Assembly: GCA_947303695.1 (NCBI GenBank)
Contig: CAMYYX010000067.1
Span: forward strand, 1-8,832
Source of the DNA: an uncultured Prevotellaceae bacterium
GTDB taxonomy: Bacteria > Bacteroidota > Bacteroidia > Bacteroidales > Bacteroidaceae
Reading direction: 5' to 3'
Length of the DNA stretch: 8,832 nucleotides
Shown here: positions 1 through 5,629 of the stretch, piece after piece
How positions within the stretch are numbered: position 1 is the stretch's first letter
Layout of the letters: each line of letters begins with the position of its first letter
Position numbers and translations under genes: made by a program
Notes under the pieces: model-generated
What the model was told of the DNA's origin: nothing
The model's database searches: none
What the model saw: only the letters and a program-made list of their open reading frames with translations

Positions 1-1
1 G

Positions 2-9
2 CAAAAGTA
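2..9 (-). promoter_or_regulatory. possible -7 element of a minus-strand promoter leaving the window
   Basis: Read on the minus strand this is TACTTTTG followed by C, which matches the Bacteroidota -7 consensus TAnnTTTG. It would drive a minus-strand gene to the left of the window. No TTTG box sits at the expected 19-20 nt distance; the nearest candidate is about 16 nt away at 26-29. The call therefore rests on one element only. Confidence 0.25.
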
Positions 10-18
10 CTAACTTTT

Positions 19-112
19 AGACAAACAAACTCTGTTTTTAGAGTTAAAAGATGTAATTTAGACAAATAAATAGTGTAGTCTTAGATGGTAGAAAACAAGC
101 GAGACAAACAAA
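19..112. repeat. three spaced copies of AGACAAAYAAA
   Basis: The 11-mer AGACAAACAAA occurs at 19-29 and 102-112, with a one-base variant AGACAAATAAA at 60-70. The start-to-start distances are 41 and 42 nt. The third copy forms part of the terminator hairpin of the DUF2795 gene. An inverted partial copy (TATTTGTC) lies at 446-453, upstream of the same gene. The function is unknown; the even spacing could mark protein-binding sites or a degenerate repeat. Between copies 1 and 2 lies a 6-bp hairpin (28-33 with 40-45, loop GTTTTT). Confidence 0.5.
85..98. repeat. left arm of a 14-bp inverted repeat flanking the DUF2795 gene
   Basis: ATGGTAGAAAACAA here is the exact reverse complement of TTGTTTTCTACCAT at 432-445, so the arms bracket the small gene at 165-386. 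A further 8 nt (GACAAATA, 61-68) pairs with TATTTGTC at 446-453. On the right side these 8 nt are contiguous with the arm; on the left they are separated from it by 16 nt (69-84). Confidence 0.7.
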
Positions 113-132
113 TAAAATTTGCTTATCTCGCT
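98..132 (-). terminator. hairpin terminator of the DUF2795 gene
   Basis: The 7-bp stem AGCGAGA (98-104) pairs with TCTCGCT (126-132). Inside it a second 5-bp stem, CAAAT (109-113) with ATTTG (117-121), has a 3-nt loop. On the minus strand the stem is followed directly by TGTTTTC, a U-rich run. It lies 33 nt past the stop codon of the gene at 165-386. The U-run overlaps the left arm of the inverted repeat. Confidence 0.6.
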
Positions 133-164
133 GATTTTAAGTTACTTAGAATAAAATCTAACGT

Positions 165-386
165 TTAATACTCATCCTCGTCCCAGAGGAAATCCTCCTT
201 TGATGGATAATCAGGCCATATTTCCTCTATGCTCTCATAGACATCACCCTCATCTTCTATTTCCTGCAGGTTCTCAAGCACCTCAAGTGGTGCTCCCGAA
301 CGAGTCGCATAGTCAATCAGTTCGTCTTTGGTTGCAGGCCAAGGAGCATCCTCCAATTTTGTTGCCAATTCGAGTGTCCAATACAT
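165..386 (-). CDS. small acidic DUF2795-family protein (73 aa)
   Basis: This is a complete 73-residue protein that I recognise as the DUF2795-type mini-protein common in Bacteroidota; the family function is unknown. The N-terminal half carries the family-like core (PATKDELIDYATRSGAP, about residues 17-33). The C-terminal half is strongly acidic (EIEDEGD, about 42-48, and a final WDEDEY). There is no signal peptide or membrane segment, so it should be cytosolic. The start is supported by a clear GGGAG Shine-Dalgarno 7 nt upstream, unusual among the genes here. The gene has its own promoter (497-527) and terminator (98-132), so it appears monocistronic. It is bracketed by a 14-bp inverted repeat. 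The acidity and size would fit a protein-binding adaptor, but that is only a guess. Family assignment is from memory of the sequence pattern. Confidence 0.85.
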   Translation of the reverse strand: MYWTLELATKLEDAPWPATKDELIDYATRSGAPLEVLENLQEIEDEGDVYESIEEIWPDYPSKEDFLWDEDEY

Positions 387-393
387 AGGCTTT

Positions 394-398
394 CTCCC
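394..398 (-). promoter_or_regulatory. Shine-Dalgarno site GGGAG of the DUF2795 gene
   Basis: On the minus strand GGGAG lies 7 nt before the ATG at 386, which is ideal spacing. It fixes the start codon. It stands out because the other genes in the window mostly have AT-rich leaders without a well-placed purine box, as is usual for Bacteroidota. Confidence 0.6.
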
Positions 399-406
399 TT
401 TCGTGA

Positions 407-434
407 TTTATGGTTTATGATTTATTAGTTATTG
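407..434. repeat. heptad tandem repeat in the DUF2795 leader
   Basis: Four consecutive 7-nt units are visible on the plus strand: TTTATGG (407-413), TTTATGA (414-420), TTTATTA (421-427) and GTTATTG (428-434). The period is exact with no indels. It lies in the presumed 5' untranslated region of the small gene and runs into the right inverted-repeat arm at 432-445. Similar 7-nt periodic tracts occur at 3016-3043, 3204-3228 and 1079-1113. Confidence 0.65.
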
Positions 435-445
435 TTTTCTACCAT
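432..445. repeat. right arm of the 14-bp inverted repeat flanking the DUF2795 gene
   Basis: TTGTTTTCTACCAT is the exact reverse complement of 85-98. The next 8 nt (446-453, TATTTGTC) are complementary to 61-68. This arm lies downstream of the proposed promoter (497-527), so it should be transcribed as part of the 5' untranslated leader. The left arm falls at the end of the same transcript. Confidence 0.7.
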
Positions 446-496
446 TATTTGTCTTTTTTCGACCACACTTTAAATTTCTCACCCTCTTTTGAGCCG

Positions 497-527
497 CAAA
501 AATACAATAAATATTTGTATCCACAAG
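497..527 (-). promoter_or_regulatory. Bacteroidota-type promoter for the DUF2795 gene
   Basis: On the minus strand the -7 element is TATTTTTG (504-497), matching TAnnTTTG. A -33 element CTTG (527-524, TTG core) lies 19 nt upstream. This predicts a transcript start near 490 and a leader of about 100 nt. That leader contains the heptad repeat and the right inverted-repeat arm. Confidence 0.55.
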
Positions 528-579
528 CGTTTTAACAAAAAATTTTATCTCCATTCGCATTTTTTTTACATAACAAGCA

Positions 580-613
580 AATAAGGTATCCAGCAAATGC
601 CGAATACCTTATT
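580..613 (-). terminator. hairpin terminator after the GH31 gene
   Basis: A perfect 10-bp stem, AATAAGGTAT (580-589) with ATACCTTATT (604-613), encloses a 14-nt loop in which GC/GC can pair further. It lies about 50 nt past the GH31 stop codon. On the minus strand the stem is followed by TTGCTTGTTATG, only moderately U-rich. The stem is symmetric enough that it could also act on plus-strand transcripts, but no plus-strand gene ends here. Confidence 0.6.
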
Positions 614-663
614 ATTTATCAGGGAAGGGTCAGTTATTGATGCCCCTCGTTTGTGATGTTACA

Positions 664-3015
664 TCAGAACCGGACGGAGGTCTTTGCTCCCCGGTAGTCG
701 ACGGTCTTTTGCTGACCATCGGGCAGGACAACGGTGAACTTACGTGATTGGAGCATGCCTGGATAACTGCCTTGGCGGGCACCGATGGTGAGGGTGCGAC
801 TCTTGTCGTTCCAATCGAAAGTGATGGTGGCATAGGTGCCTTTCTCGTAGTTGTAGCTGTCGCCTTCGTCCTCGTAGAGCACGAATCGTCCGTTTGCTCC
901 CGGATAGACGCGCATTTCGAGGTTGTCCCATGACTTCTCACCTACGTACTGCATCTCAGGTCCCAATGGCAGGATGCCACCTGCACGGACGAACATCGGT
1001 ACACGGTCGAAAGATGTCTGCAACTCTACGTTCTGTCCTCCCTGATAGCGACGACCTGTCCAGAAATCATACCATATACAATTTACAGATTTACCATTTA
1101 CCATTTGTTTACCAGGCAGGTACTTGGTAGCGGTCTTGGTGGCTGTGAAGTCGACTGCTCCGACGGGTGAACCGTCGGACGCATTCTGACGGTTCCAGCC
1201 TGTCATCTCGTTGGTGCGGATGATGCGTTCCTCGGTGTATTGAGAACTGACAATCGGACAAGCGAGGATGCTGTGACCGAACATGAACTCATCGGTCATA
1301 TCCCACACCTGCTTGTCTGCAGCGAAGTCGGCAAAGAGCGGACGCATGTAGCTGTCGTTGTTCGAAGTCACCTGCCATGCTATACTATATAAATAAGGTA
1401 TGAGGCGATAGCGCAAACGGATCTGCTTCTCGATGGCATCATAGACGGGCTCGCCCTTCTTGCCGAACTGCCATATCTCGCGTGGCGCATCGGCACCATG
1501 ACTGCGGAAAACGGGGCAGAACAGACCGTATTGCATCCAACGGACATAGAGCTCCTGGAACTGAGGGTTCTTAGGAGCAGAGCCACCTCCACGGGTGTTG
1601 TACGAACCGCAGAAGAAGCCACCGATATCTGTGTTGAAGTTAGGGTTACCGGTCAGTGTGTAGCTCAATCCTGCAGGCACCTGCTTACGCAGCATGTCCC
1701 ATGAGGAGTTGACGTCGCCACTCCACATGTTGGAGCCGTAGTGCTGCTGACCAGCATAGCTGGAGCGGGTCATGATGAACACGCGCTTGCCACGGTCGTC
1801 CTGACGCTGTGACTGATAGATGCCTCGAACGGTCTCCAAAGGGAAGGCATTGCGCAATGAGCGCCATGTGCCACCCGTCACAGGATGAGCATAGTCGCTC
1901 TCCTTGGGATTGAAGAAATCGGGGTCGGTAGAGTCCATCCACCAGGCATCGGTGCCATAGTCGTAGAGGGTCTTGAGGTATTTCCAATAGATGTCGCGAG
2001 CCACAGGGCTGAAGGCGTCATAGACCTTCACACCTGAAGGATATTTCATATCAGGTGGCCATACGTGAGAGATACCACTCTGTGGCCATGTCTCGATGGG
2101 TAGCAAGAGGCCTTTCTCGTCCAACTCGCGGAACTGCTGGGTCTGAGGTCCGAAGCTGGCCCAGATGGAAATCATGAAATGGGCGTGCTTCTTGTGTACG
2201 TTATCTATCATCTGCTTACCATTGGAGAAGTCCTCAGCAAGGAAATCCATGGCGTTCCACAGGTAGTTGCTGCCCCAGTACTGCCAGTCCTGAATGATGC
2301 CATCGAGCGGCACATTGAGCGAACGATACTGATCGACGATGCCTTCGGTTTCGCGAGCGGTCTTATAGCGTTCCTTCGACTGCCAATAGCCGAACGTCCA
2401 AAGCGGGAACATCGGCACGTCGCCTGAGAGGTAACGCATCTGGGCAATGACGCCATCGGCTGAACCTCCATACATGAAGTAATAGTCCACTCCATTGCCT
2501 ACCTCGGCATCGAAGGTCATACCATTGGCATTGTCTTCGAAGAGGGTTGGTGAGTAGTTTTCCCAATAGATGCCCCACCCCTTGATAGACTGCAGCACGT
2601 TCATGAAGTCCTCAAGATTGGACTGCTCCATGCGTTTCTTCTCACCACGCCGGTTCATCTTACCATTCTGGATGGTACCCAGTCCGTAGATGGCCTCGTC
2701 CTTGTCGAGGATGAAGGTCTGGCGTGCTTCCTTTACGTCACACTCTTTTTCCTTGAGCAGCACAACGCCTTTGGCCGTGAGGAACGTCAGGTTTCCCTGT
2801 GCGTCCTGACGGACGGTCAGTTCTTTACTTTTCCATTGACCATTGGAAGCGGACCATCCCTTATCCATGGGTTTGGCAATCACCACCAGTGTCATCGTGG
2901 GTTCGCCCTTGACAACATGCACAATGCTGGGGGTGATGAACTCAATCTTCACACTTTGTGCCCAACCAACATTTGCTGTCAGCAACGCACCTAAAACTAA
3001 TAGAATTTTCTTCAT
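664..3015 (-). CDS. secreted glycoside hydrolase family 31 (alpha-xylosidase/alpha-glucosidase type)
   Basis: This 783-residue exo-acting alpha-glycosidase probably removes non-reducing alpha-linked xylose or glucose from oligosaccharides in the periplasm. Residues 1-20 form a signal peptide (MKKILLVLGALL, cleavage near GWA-Q) with no lipobox cysteine. An N-terminal beta-sandwich (about 25-195) precedes the TIM barrel (about 200-560). The barrel carries WQSKERY (211-217), DGIIQDWQYW (238-247) and WWMDSTDPDFF (358-368). D361 aligns with the GH31 nucleophile and D434 in WSGDV with the acid/base; RSHG (504-507) completes the active site. The C-terminal beta domain with YEDEGDSYNYE (714-724) is DUF5110-like. 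Length is normal for the Bacteroidota group that resembles Bacteroides xyloglucan alpha-xylosidases. An unusual 10-11 residue insert (637-647) separates YLPGK from WYDFWTG and is encoded by a heptad repeat. No susC/susD pair is in view, so substrate (alpha-xylose versus alpha-glucose) stays open. Confidence 0.93.
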   Translation of the reverse strand: MKKILLVLGALLTANVGWAQSVKIEFITPSIVHVVKGEPTMTLVVIAKPMDKGWSASNGQWKSKELTVRQDAQGNLTFLTAKGVVLLKEKECDVKEARQTFILDKDEAIYGLGTIQNGKMNRRGEKKRMEQSNLEDFMNVLQSIKGWGIYWENYSPTLFEDNANGMTFDAEVGNGVDYYFMYGGSADGVIAQMRYLSGDVPMFPLWTFGYWQSKERYKTARETEGIVDQYRSLNVPLDGIIQDWQYWGSNYLWNAMDFLAEDFSNGKQMIDNVHKKHAHFMISIWASFGPQTQQFRELDEKGLLLPIETWPQSGISHVWPPDMKYPSGVKVYDAFSPVARDIYWKYLKTLYDYGTDAWWMDSTDPDFFNPKESDYAHPVTGGTWRSLRNAFPLETVRGIYQSQRQDDRGKRVFIMTRSSYAGQQHYGSNMWSGDVNSSWDMLRKQVPAGLSYTLTGNPNFNTDIGGFFCGSYNTRGGGSAPKNPQFQELYVRWMQYGLFCPVFRSHGADAPREIWQFGKKGEPVYDAIEKQIRLRYRLIPYLYSIAWQVTSNNDSYMRPLFADFAADKQVWDMTDEFMFGHSILACPIVSSQYTEERIIRTNEMTGWNRQNASDGSPVGAVDFTATKTATKYLPGKQMVNGKSVNCIWYDFWTGRRYQGGQNVELQTSFDRVPMFVRAGGILPLGPEMQYVGEKSWDNLEMRVYPGANGRFVLYEDEGDSYNYEKGTYATITFDWNDKSRTLTIGARQGSYPGMLQSRKFTVVLPDGQQKTVDYRGAKTSVRF
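1079..1113 (-). repeat. heptad repeat inside the GH31 coding sequence
   Basis: On the minus strand the coding sequence reads in 7-nt units: GGTAAAC, AAATGGT, AAATGGT, AAATCTG, TAAATTG. It encodes roughly GKQMVNGKSVNCI (635-647), which lies between the conserved GH31 segments YLPGK and WYDFWTG. The 13-mer AATGGTAAATGGT is identical to part of the intergenic repeat at 3204-3216, and CAAATGGTAAAT is shared too. It looks like an intergenic-type repeat that expanded or landed in frame within a surface loop. Confidence 0.6.
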
Positions 3016-3043
3016 AATTTGAAATTAAAAATTAATAATATGG
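3016..3043. repeat. heptad tandem repeat abutting the GH31 start codon
   Basis: On the plus strand four 7-nt units each begin with AAT: AATTTGA (3016-3022), AATTAAA (3023-3029), AATTAAT (3030-3036) and AATATGG (3037-3043). The tract directly touches the ATG of the GH31 gene (3015 on the minus strand), so it occupies the ribosome-binding region. There is no purine Shine-Dalgarno there. The A/T-rich, unstructured leader may itself support translation initiation. Confidence 0.55.
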
Positions 3044-3089
3044 GTTGTTTATTTTTGGTTAGTTTCCTGTCCTTATGATTATTCGTTTG

Positions 3090-3121
3090 CAAAGATAATG
3101 TAAAATGAGAGAATAGCCAAA
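3090..3121 (-). promoter_or_regulatory. Bacteroidota-type promoter for GH31
   Basis: On the minus strand the -33 box TTTG (3121-3118) and the -7 box TATCTTTG (3097-3090) are separated by exactly 20 nt. This is a full match to the Bacteroidota primary sigma factor consensus. Transcription should start near 3083, giving a leader of about 68 nt. The 12-mer GCAAAGATAATG covering the -7 box also occurs at the promoter of the TM2 operon (7856-7867). The nested palindromes at 3123-3158 lie immediately upstream. Confidence 0.75.
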
Positions 3122-3122
3122 T

Positions 3123-3158
3123 ATTTTGCTCAGTTTTGCAAAATCAGTGTAGCAAAAT
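3123..3158. promoter_or_regulatory. nested GCAAAA/TTTTGC palindromes upstream of GH31 (possible operator)
   Basis: ATTTTGCT (3123-3130) is the exact reverse complement of AGCAAAAT (3151-3158). Between the arms sits a perfect 10-bp palindrome, TTTTGCAAAA (3134-3143). Four TTTTGC/GCAAAA half-sites therefore fall within 36 nt, directly upstream of the GH31 -33 box (3118-3121) and about 75 nt upstream of the proposed pckA -7 box. This is the layout expected for an activator or repressor acting on one or both divergent genes. No regulator gene is in the window. Confidence 0.4.
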
Positions 3159-3203
3159 GGTGACAATAAACAAAGATTCTCCTTATATTTATTAAAAAAG
3201 GTG

Positions 3204-3228
3204 AATGGTAAATGGTCAAATGGTAAAT
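3204..3228. repeat. heptad-type repeat AATGGTA upstream of pckA
   Basis: On the plus strand the units are AATGGTA (3204-3210), AATGGTC (3211-3217) and AAATGGTA (3218-3225, one extra A), then AAT. The core ATGGT recurs at 3205, 3212 and 3220. It lies just upstream of the proposed pckA -7 box, where a -33 box would normally sit. It shares a 13-mer with the repeat inside the GH31 gene. Confidence 0.6.
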
Positions 3229-3234
3229 AATTCA

Positions 3235-3242
3235 TACCTTTG
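3235..3242 (+). promoter_or_regulatory. probable -7 element of the pckA promoter
   Basis: TACCTTTG matches TAnnTTTG. The predicted transcript start is near 3249, leaving a leader of about 94 nt. The expected -33 region (about 3211-3214, AATG) lacks TTTG and lies inside the AATGGTA repeat, so the promoter may depend on an activator or on a degenerate upstream box. I see no better match closer to the gene. Confidence 0.45.
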
Positions 3243-3265
3243 TAAGGATTTTTAGGATGTGCCGT

Positions 3266-3290
3266 CAGGTGTCGCCAAAAATGACACTTG
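3266..3290 (+). promoter_or_regulatory. hairpin in the pckA mRNA leader
   Basis: CAGGTGTC (3266-3273) pairs with GACACTTG (3283-3290), giving eight pairs with one G-U, around a 9-nt loop GCCAAAAAT. It starts about 17 nt after the proposed transcript start and ends about 50 nt before the ATG. No U-tract follows, so it is not a terminator. It might protect the 5' end or act as a control element. I do not recognise a known riboswitch. Confidence 0.35.
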
Positions 3291-3342
3291 CAATCGCCCA
3301 AAAAGAGATTAATTTTTAACAACTAAAGCATATAAACGTATT

Positions 3343-4956
3343 ATGGCAACATTAGACTTAACTAAGTACGGCATCACTGGTTCTACCGTGATTGCTCACA
3401 ATCCTTCTTTCGAGGATCTTTACAAAGCTGAAGTTGACCCATCTCTCACTGGTTATGAGGTAGGTCAGGAAACTGAGCTTGGTGCAGTAAACGTGATGAC
3501 AGGTGTCTTCACAGGTCGTTCACCTAAGGACAAATACATCGTTGACGATGCTCAGAGCCACGATAAGGTATGGTGGACAACTGAGGGTTACAAGAACGAT
3601 AACCACCCAATGACAGAAGCTGTATGGGCACAGGTAAAGGACATCGCTATCAAGGAGCTCAGCAACAAGAAGCTTTATGTAGTTGACGCATTCTGCGGTG
3701 CTAACGAAGCTACTCGTCTTGCTGTACGTTTCATCGTAGAGGTTGCATGGCAGGCACACTTCATCAAGAACATGTTCATCCAGCCAACTGAAGCTGAACT
3801 CGCTACTTTCGAGCCAAACTTCGTTATCTTCAACGCATCAAAGGCAAAGGTTGAGAACTACAAGGAACTCGGCCTTAACTCAGATACTTGTGTTGCATTC
3901 AACACAACCAGCCGTGAGCAGGTAATCATCAACACTTGGTACGGTGGTGAAATGAAGAAGGGTATGTTCTCAATGCAGAACTACTACCTCCCACTCCAGG
4001 GCATCGCTTCAATGCACTGTTCAGCTAACACCGACATGGAAGGCAAGAACACTGCTATCTTCTTCGGTCTTTCCGGTACAGGTAAGACTACCCTTTCAAC
4101 CGATCCTAAGCGTCTCCTCATCGGTGACGACGAGCACGGATGGGACGACGAAGGTGTGTTCAACCTCGAAGGTGGTTGCTATGCAAAGGTTATCAACCTG
4201 TCAAAGGAGAACGAGCCTGACATCTACGGTGCTATCAAGCGCAACGCTCTCTTGGAGAACGTAACTGTAGACAAGGATGGTAAGATTGACTTCGCAGACA
4301 AGAGCGTGACAGAGAACACTCGTGTCAGCTACCCAATCGACCACATCAAGAACATCGTAAAGAAGGTTGCAGGTAAGAGCGCAGGTCCAGCTGCAAAGAA
4401 CGTCATCTTCCTCAGCGCAGATGCATTCGGTGTACTGCCTCCAGTATCTATCCTGACTCCTGAGCAGACTCAGTACTACTTCCTCTCTGGTTTCACTGCT
4501 AAGTTGGCAGGTACAGAGCGTGGTATCACTGAACCAACTCCTACCTTCTCTGCTTGCTTCGGCCAGGCATTCCTCGAGCTGCACCCAACAAAGTATGCTG
4601 AGGAACTCGTAAAGAAGATGCAGAAGAGCGGCGCTAAGGCTTACCTCGTAAACACTGGTTGGAACGGAACAGGCAAGCGTATCTCAATTCCTGATACTCG
4701 TGGTATCATCGACGCTATCCTCGACGGTTCAATCCTGAAGGCTGAGACCAAGAAGATTCCGTTCTTCGACTTCGAAGTACCAACAGCTCTGCCAAACGTA
4801 AACCCAGCTATCCTCGATCCTCGCGACACTTACGCAGATCCTAAGACTTGGGAAGAGAAGGCAAAAGACCTCGCTGGTCGCTTCATCAAGAACTTCGACA
4901 AGTACACAACGAACGCAGCAGGTAAGGCTCTCGTTGCTGCTGGTCCAAAGCTCTAA
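3343..4956 (+). CDS. pckA: phosphoenolpyruvate carboxykinase (ATP)
   Basis: This is a complete 537-residue ATP-type PEPCK in the cytosol, interconverting oxaloacetate + ATP with PEP + CO2 + ADP. In fermentative Bacteroidales it usually runs toward oxaloacetate, fixing CO2 and making ATP on the way to succinate; it also serves gluconeogenesis. Visible motifs are FTGRSPKDKY (56-65, substrate-binding Arg59), the metal- and substrate-site stretch around GGEMKKGM (201-208) and HCSAN (225-229), Walker A GLSGTGKTT (242-250), the kinase-2 motif LIGDDEHGW (259-267), TERGITEPTPTFSACFG (391-407) and NTGWNGTGKR (437-446). Length is normal for the family. The leader is AT-rich with no Shine-Dalgarno. Codon use is strongly biased (AAC, AAG, CTC, GGT), as expected for a highly expressed gene. 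It is transcribed alone and ends at the hairpin at 4989-5022. Confidence 0.98.
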   Translation: MATLDLTKYGITGSTVIAHNPSFEDLYKAEVDPSLTGYEVGQETELGAVNVMTGVFTGRSPKDKYIVDDAQSHDKVWWTTEGYKNDNHPMTEAVWAQVKDIAIKELSNKKLYVVDAFCGANEATRLAVRFIVEVAWQAHFIKNMFIQPTEAELATFEPNFVIFNASKAKVENYKELGLNSDTCVAFNTTSREQVIINTWYGGEMKKGMFSMQNYYLPLQGIASMHCSANTDMEGKNTAIFFGLSGTGKTTLSTDPKRLLIGDDEHGWDDEGVFNLEGGCYAKVINLSKENEPDIYGAIKRNALLENVTVDKDGKIDFADKSVTENTRVSYPIDHIKNIVKKVAGKSAGPAAKNVIFLSADAFGVLPPVSILTPEQTQYYFLSGFTAKLAGTERGITEPTPTFSACFGQAFLELHPTKYAEELVKKMQKSGAKAYLVNTGWNGTGKRISIPDTRGIIDAILDGSILKAETKKIPFFDFEVPTALPNVNPAILDPRDTYADPKTWEEKAKDLAGRFIKNFDKYTTNAAGKALVAAGPKL

Positions 4957-4988
4957 TACGACAAGACCTCTTAGAGAGAATCTATAAC

Positions 4989-5022
4989 GAAAGGCGACAT
5001 CCAACCACGGGTGCCGCCTTTC
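4989..5022 (+). terminator. hairpin terminator after pckA, possibly bidirectional
   Basis: The 8-bp stem GAAAGGCG (4989-4996) pairs with CGCCTTTC (5015-5022). After one mismatch a second stem forms, CATCC (4998-5002) with GGGTG (5009-5013, one G-U), closed by a 6-nt loop. On the plus strand it is followed by the T-rich ATTTGTTTTCTATTTT. It lies between the converging pckA and DUF3109 genes. The minus-strand exit is not T-rich, so its action on the operon from the right is less certain. Confidence 0.8.
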
Positions 5023-5039
5023 ATTTGTTTTCTATTTTG

Positions 5040-5624
5040 CTAATCCAGATAACCAGCCTTCTTCAGTTCGCCATAGGCGAGGTCGCATTCGTCCCACCAT
5101 GCTTGTCCGAATCTGCGGATGAGAGGTTCCTTGAGGAAACGGTAGAGCGGAAGGGATAGCTTGCACCCCAGCTCTACACCACATCGGCAGATGTCCCACT
5201 TATCGTAGTTGACGCCTATCGTGCCAGCCACATTCTTCAGACGGACAGGATAGAGATGACAGGAGATGGGTTTCTGGAACTTAGTACGACCTTCCCGATA
5301 GGCTCGGTCGAGCACACAAAAGCAAGCACCGTCGGCATCGTGATTGGCAAACACACAATCCTTATCGTTCACGATACTCGTCACAAGTTCGCCTGAAGGG
5401 TCGGAATAAACCACCCCTTGCTGATTGATGACTTCGCGTGCCTCAGGTGTCAGTTCGTCCCACACGACCTCCATCGCCTCTTCTATCTCTGCGATCTCCT
5501 CTTCCTCAACAGGTGCTCCTGCATCACCTTCGACACAGCAGCAGCCTTTACACACGGAGAGGTCGCAACAGAAATGCTGCGAAAAGAGATCGAGCGAAAC
5601 AAGAGTGTCTTGAATCTCAAGCAT
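5040..5624 (-). CDS. DUF3109-family cysteine-rich (metal-cluster-like) protein
   Basis: This 194-residue cytosolic protein has no signal peptide. It matches the DUF3109 pattern common in Bacteroidota: FCCDLSVCKGCCCVEGDAGA at residues 18-37, then conserved cysteines at C90, C101 and C103, SCHLYPVR (121-128, C122), CRCG (146-149) and C154. The CxxxxCxxCC cluster and the CHLYPVR motif recall the YkgJ-like putative Fe-S or zinc chelating proteins, so metal binding is likely but the function is unknown. I chose the ATG at 5624 because family members start at this MLEIQDTL-like point. The open frame extends to 5756, but that would overlap the upstream gene by over 120 nt. The start lies 5 nt after the DUF4435 stop, making this the last gene of the four-gene operon. 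It may simply be a co-transcribed housekeeping protein. Confidence 0.85.
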   Translation of the reverse strand: MLEIQDTLVSLDLFSQHFCCDLSVCKGCCCVEGDAGAPVEEEEIAEIEEAMEVVWDELTPEAREVINQQGVVYSDPSGELVTSIVNDKDCVFANHDADGACFCVLDRAYREGRTKFQKPISCHLYPVRLKNVAGTIGVNYDKWDICRCGVELGCKLSLPLYRFLKEPLIRRFGQAWWDECDLAYGELKKAGYLD

Positions 5625-5629
5625 AAGGA

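Noticed and set aside
1..164. CRISPR-like array from the AGACAAAYAAA copies
   Set aside because: The repeats are only 11 nt, AT-rich and partly embedded in a terminator. The spacing is too short and no cas gene is present.
85..445. Insertion sequence or transposon carrying the DUF2795 gene
   Set aside because: No transposase and no target-site direct duplication is seen outside the arms. The inverted repeat is real, but mobility is only a hypothesis, so it is kept as a finding and not annotated as a mobile element.
3059..3322. Minus-strand 87-residue open frame between GH31 and pckA
   Set aside because: It covers promoters, repeats and palindromes, has low-complexity translation and no recognisable domain. 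The GH31 promoter falls inside it.
4201..4584. 127-residue minus-strand open frame inside pckA
   Set aside because: It is antisense to a highly conserved, codon-biased gene. The length is a by-product of pckA codon use, and the translation resembles no family.
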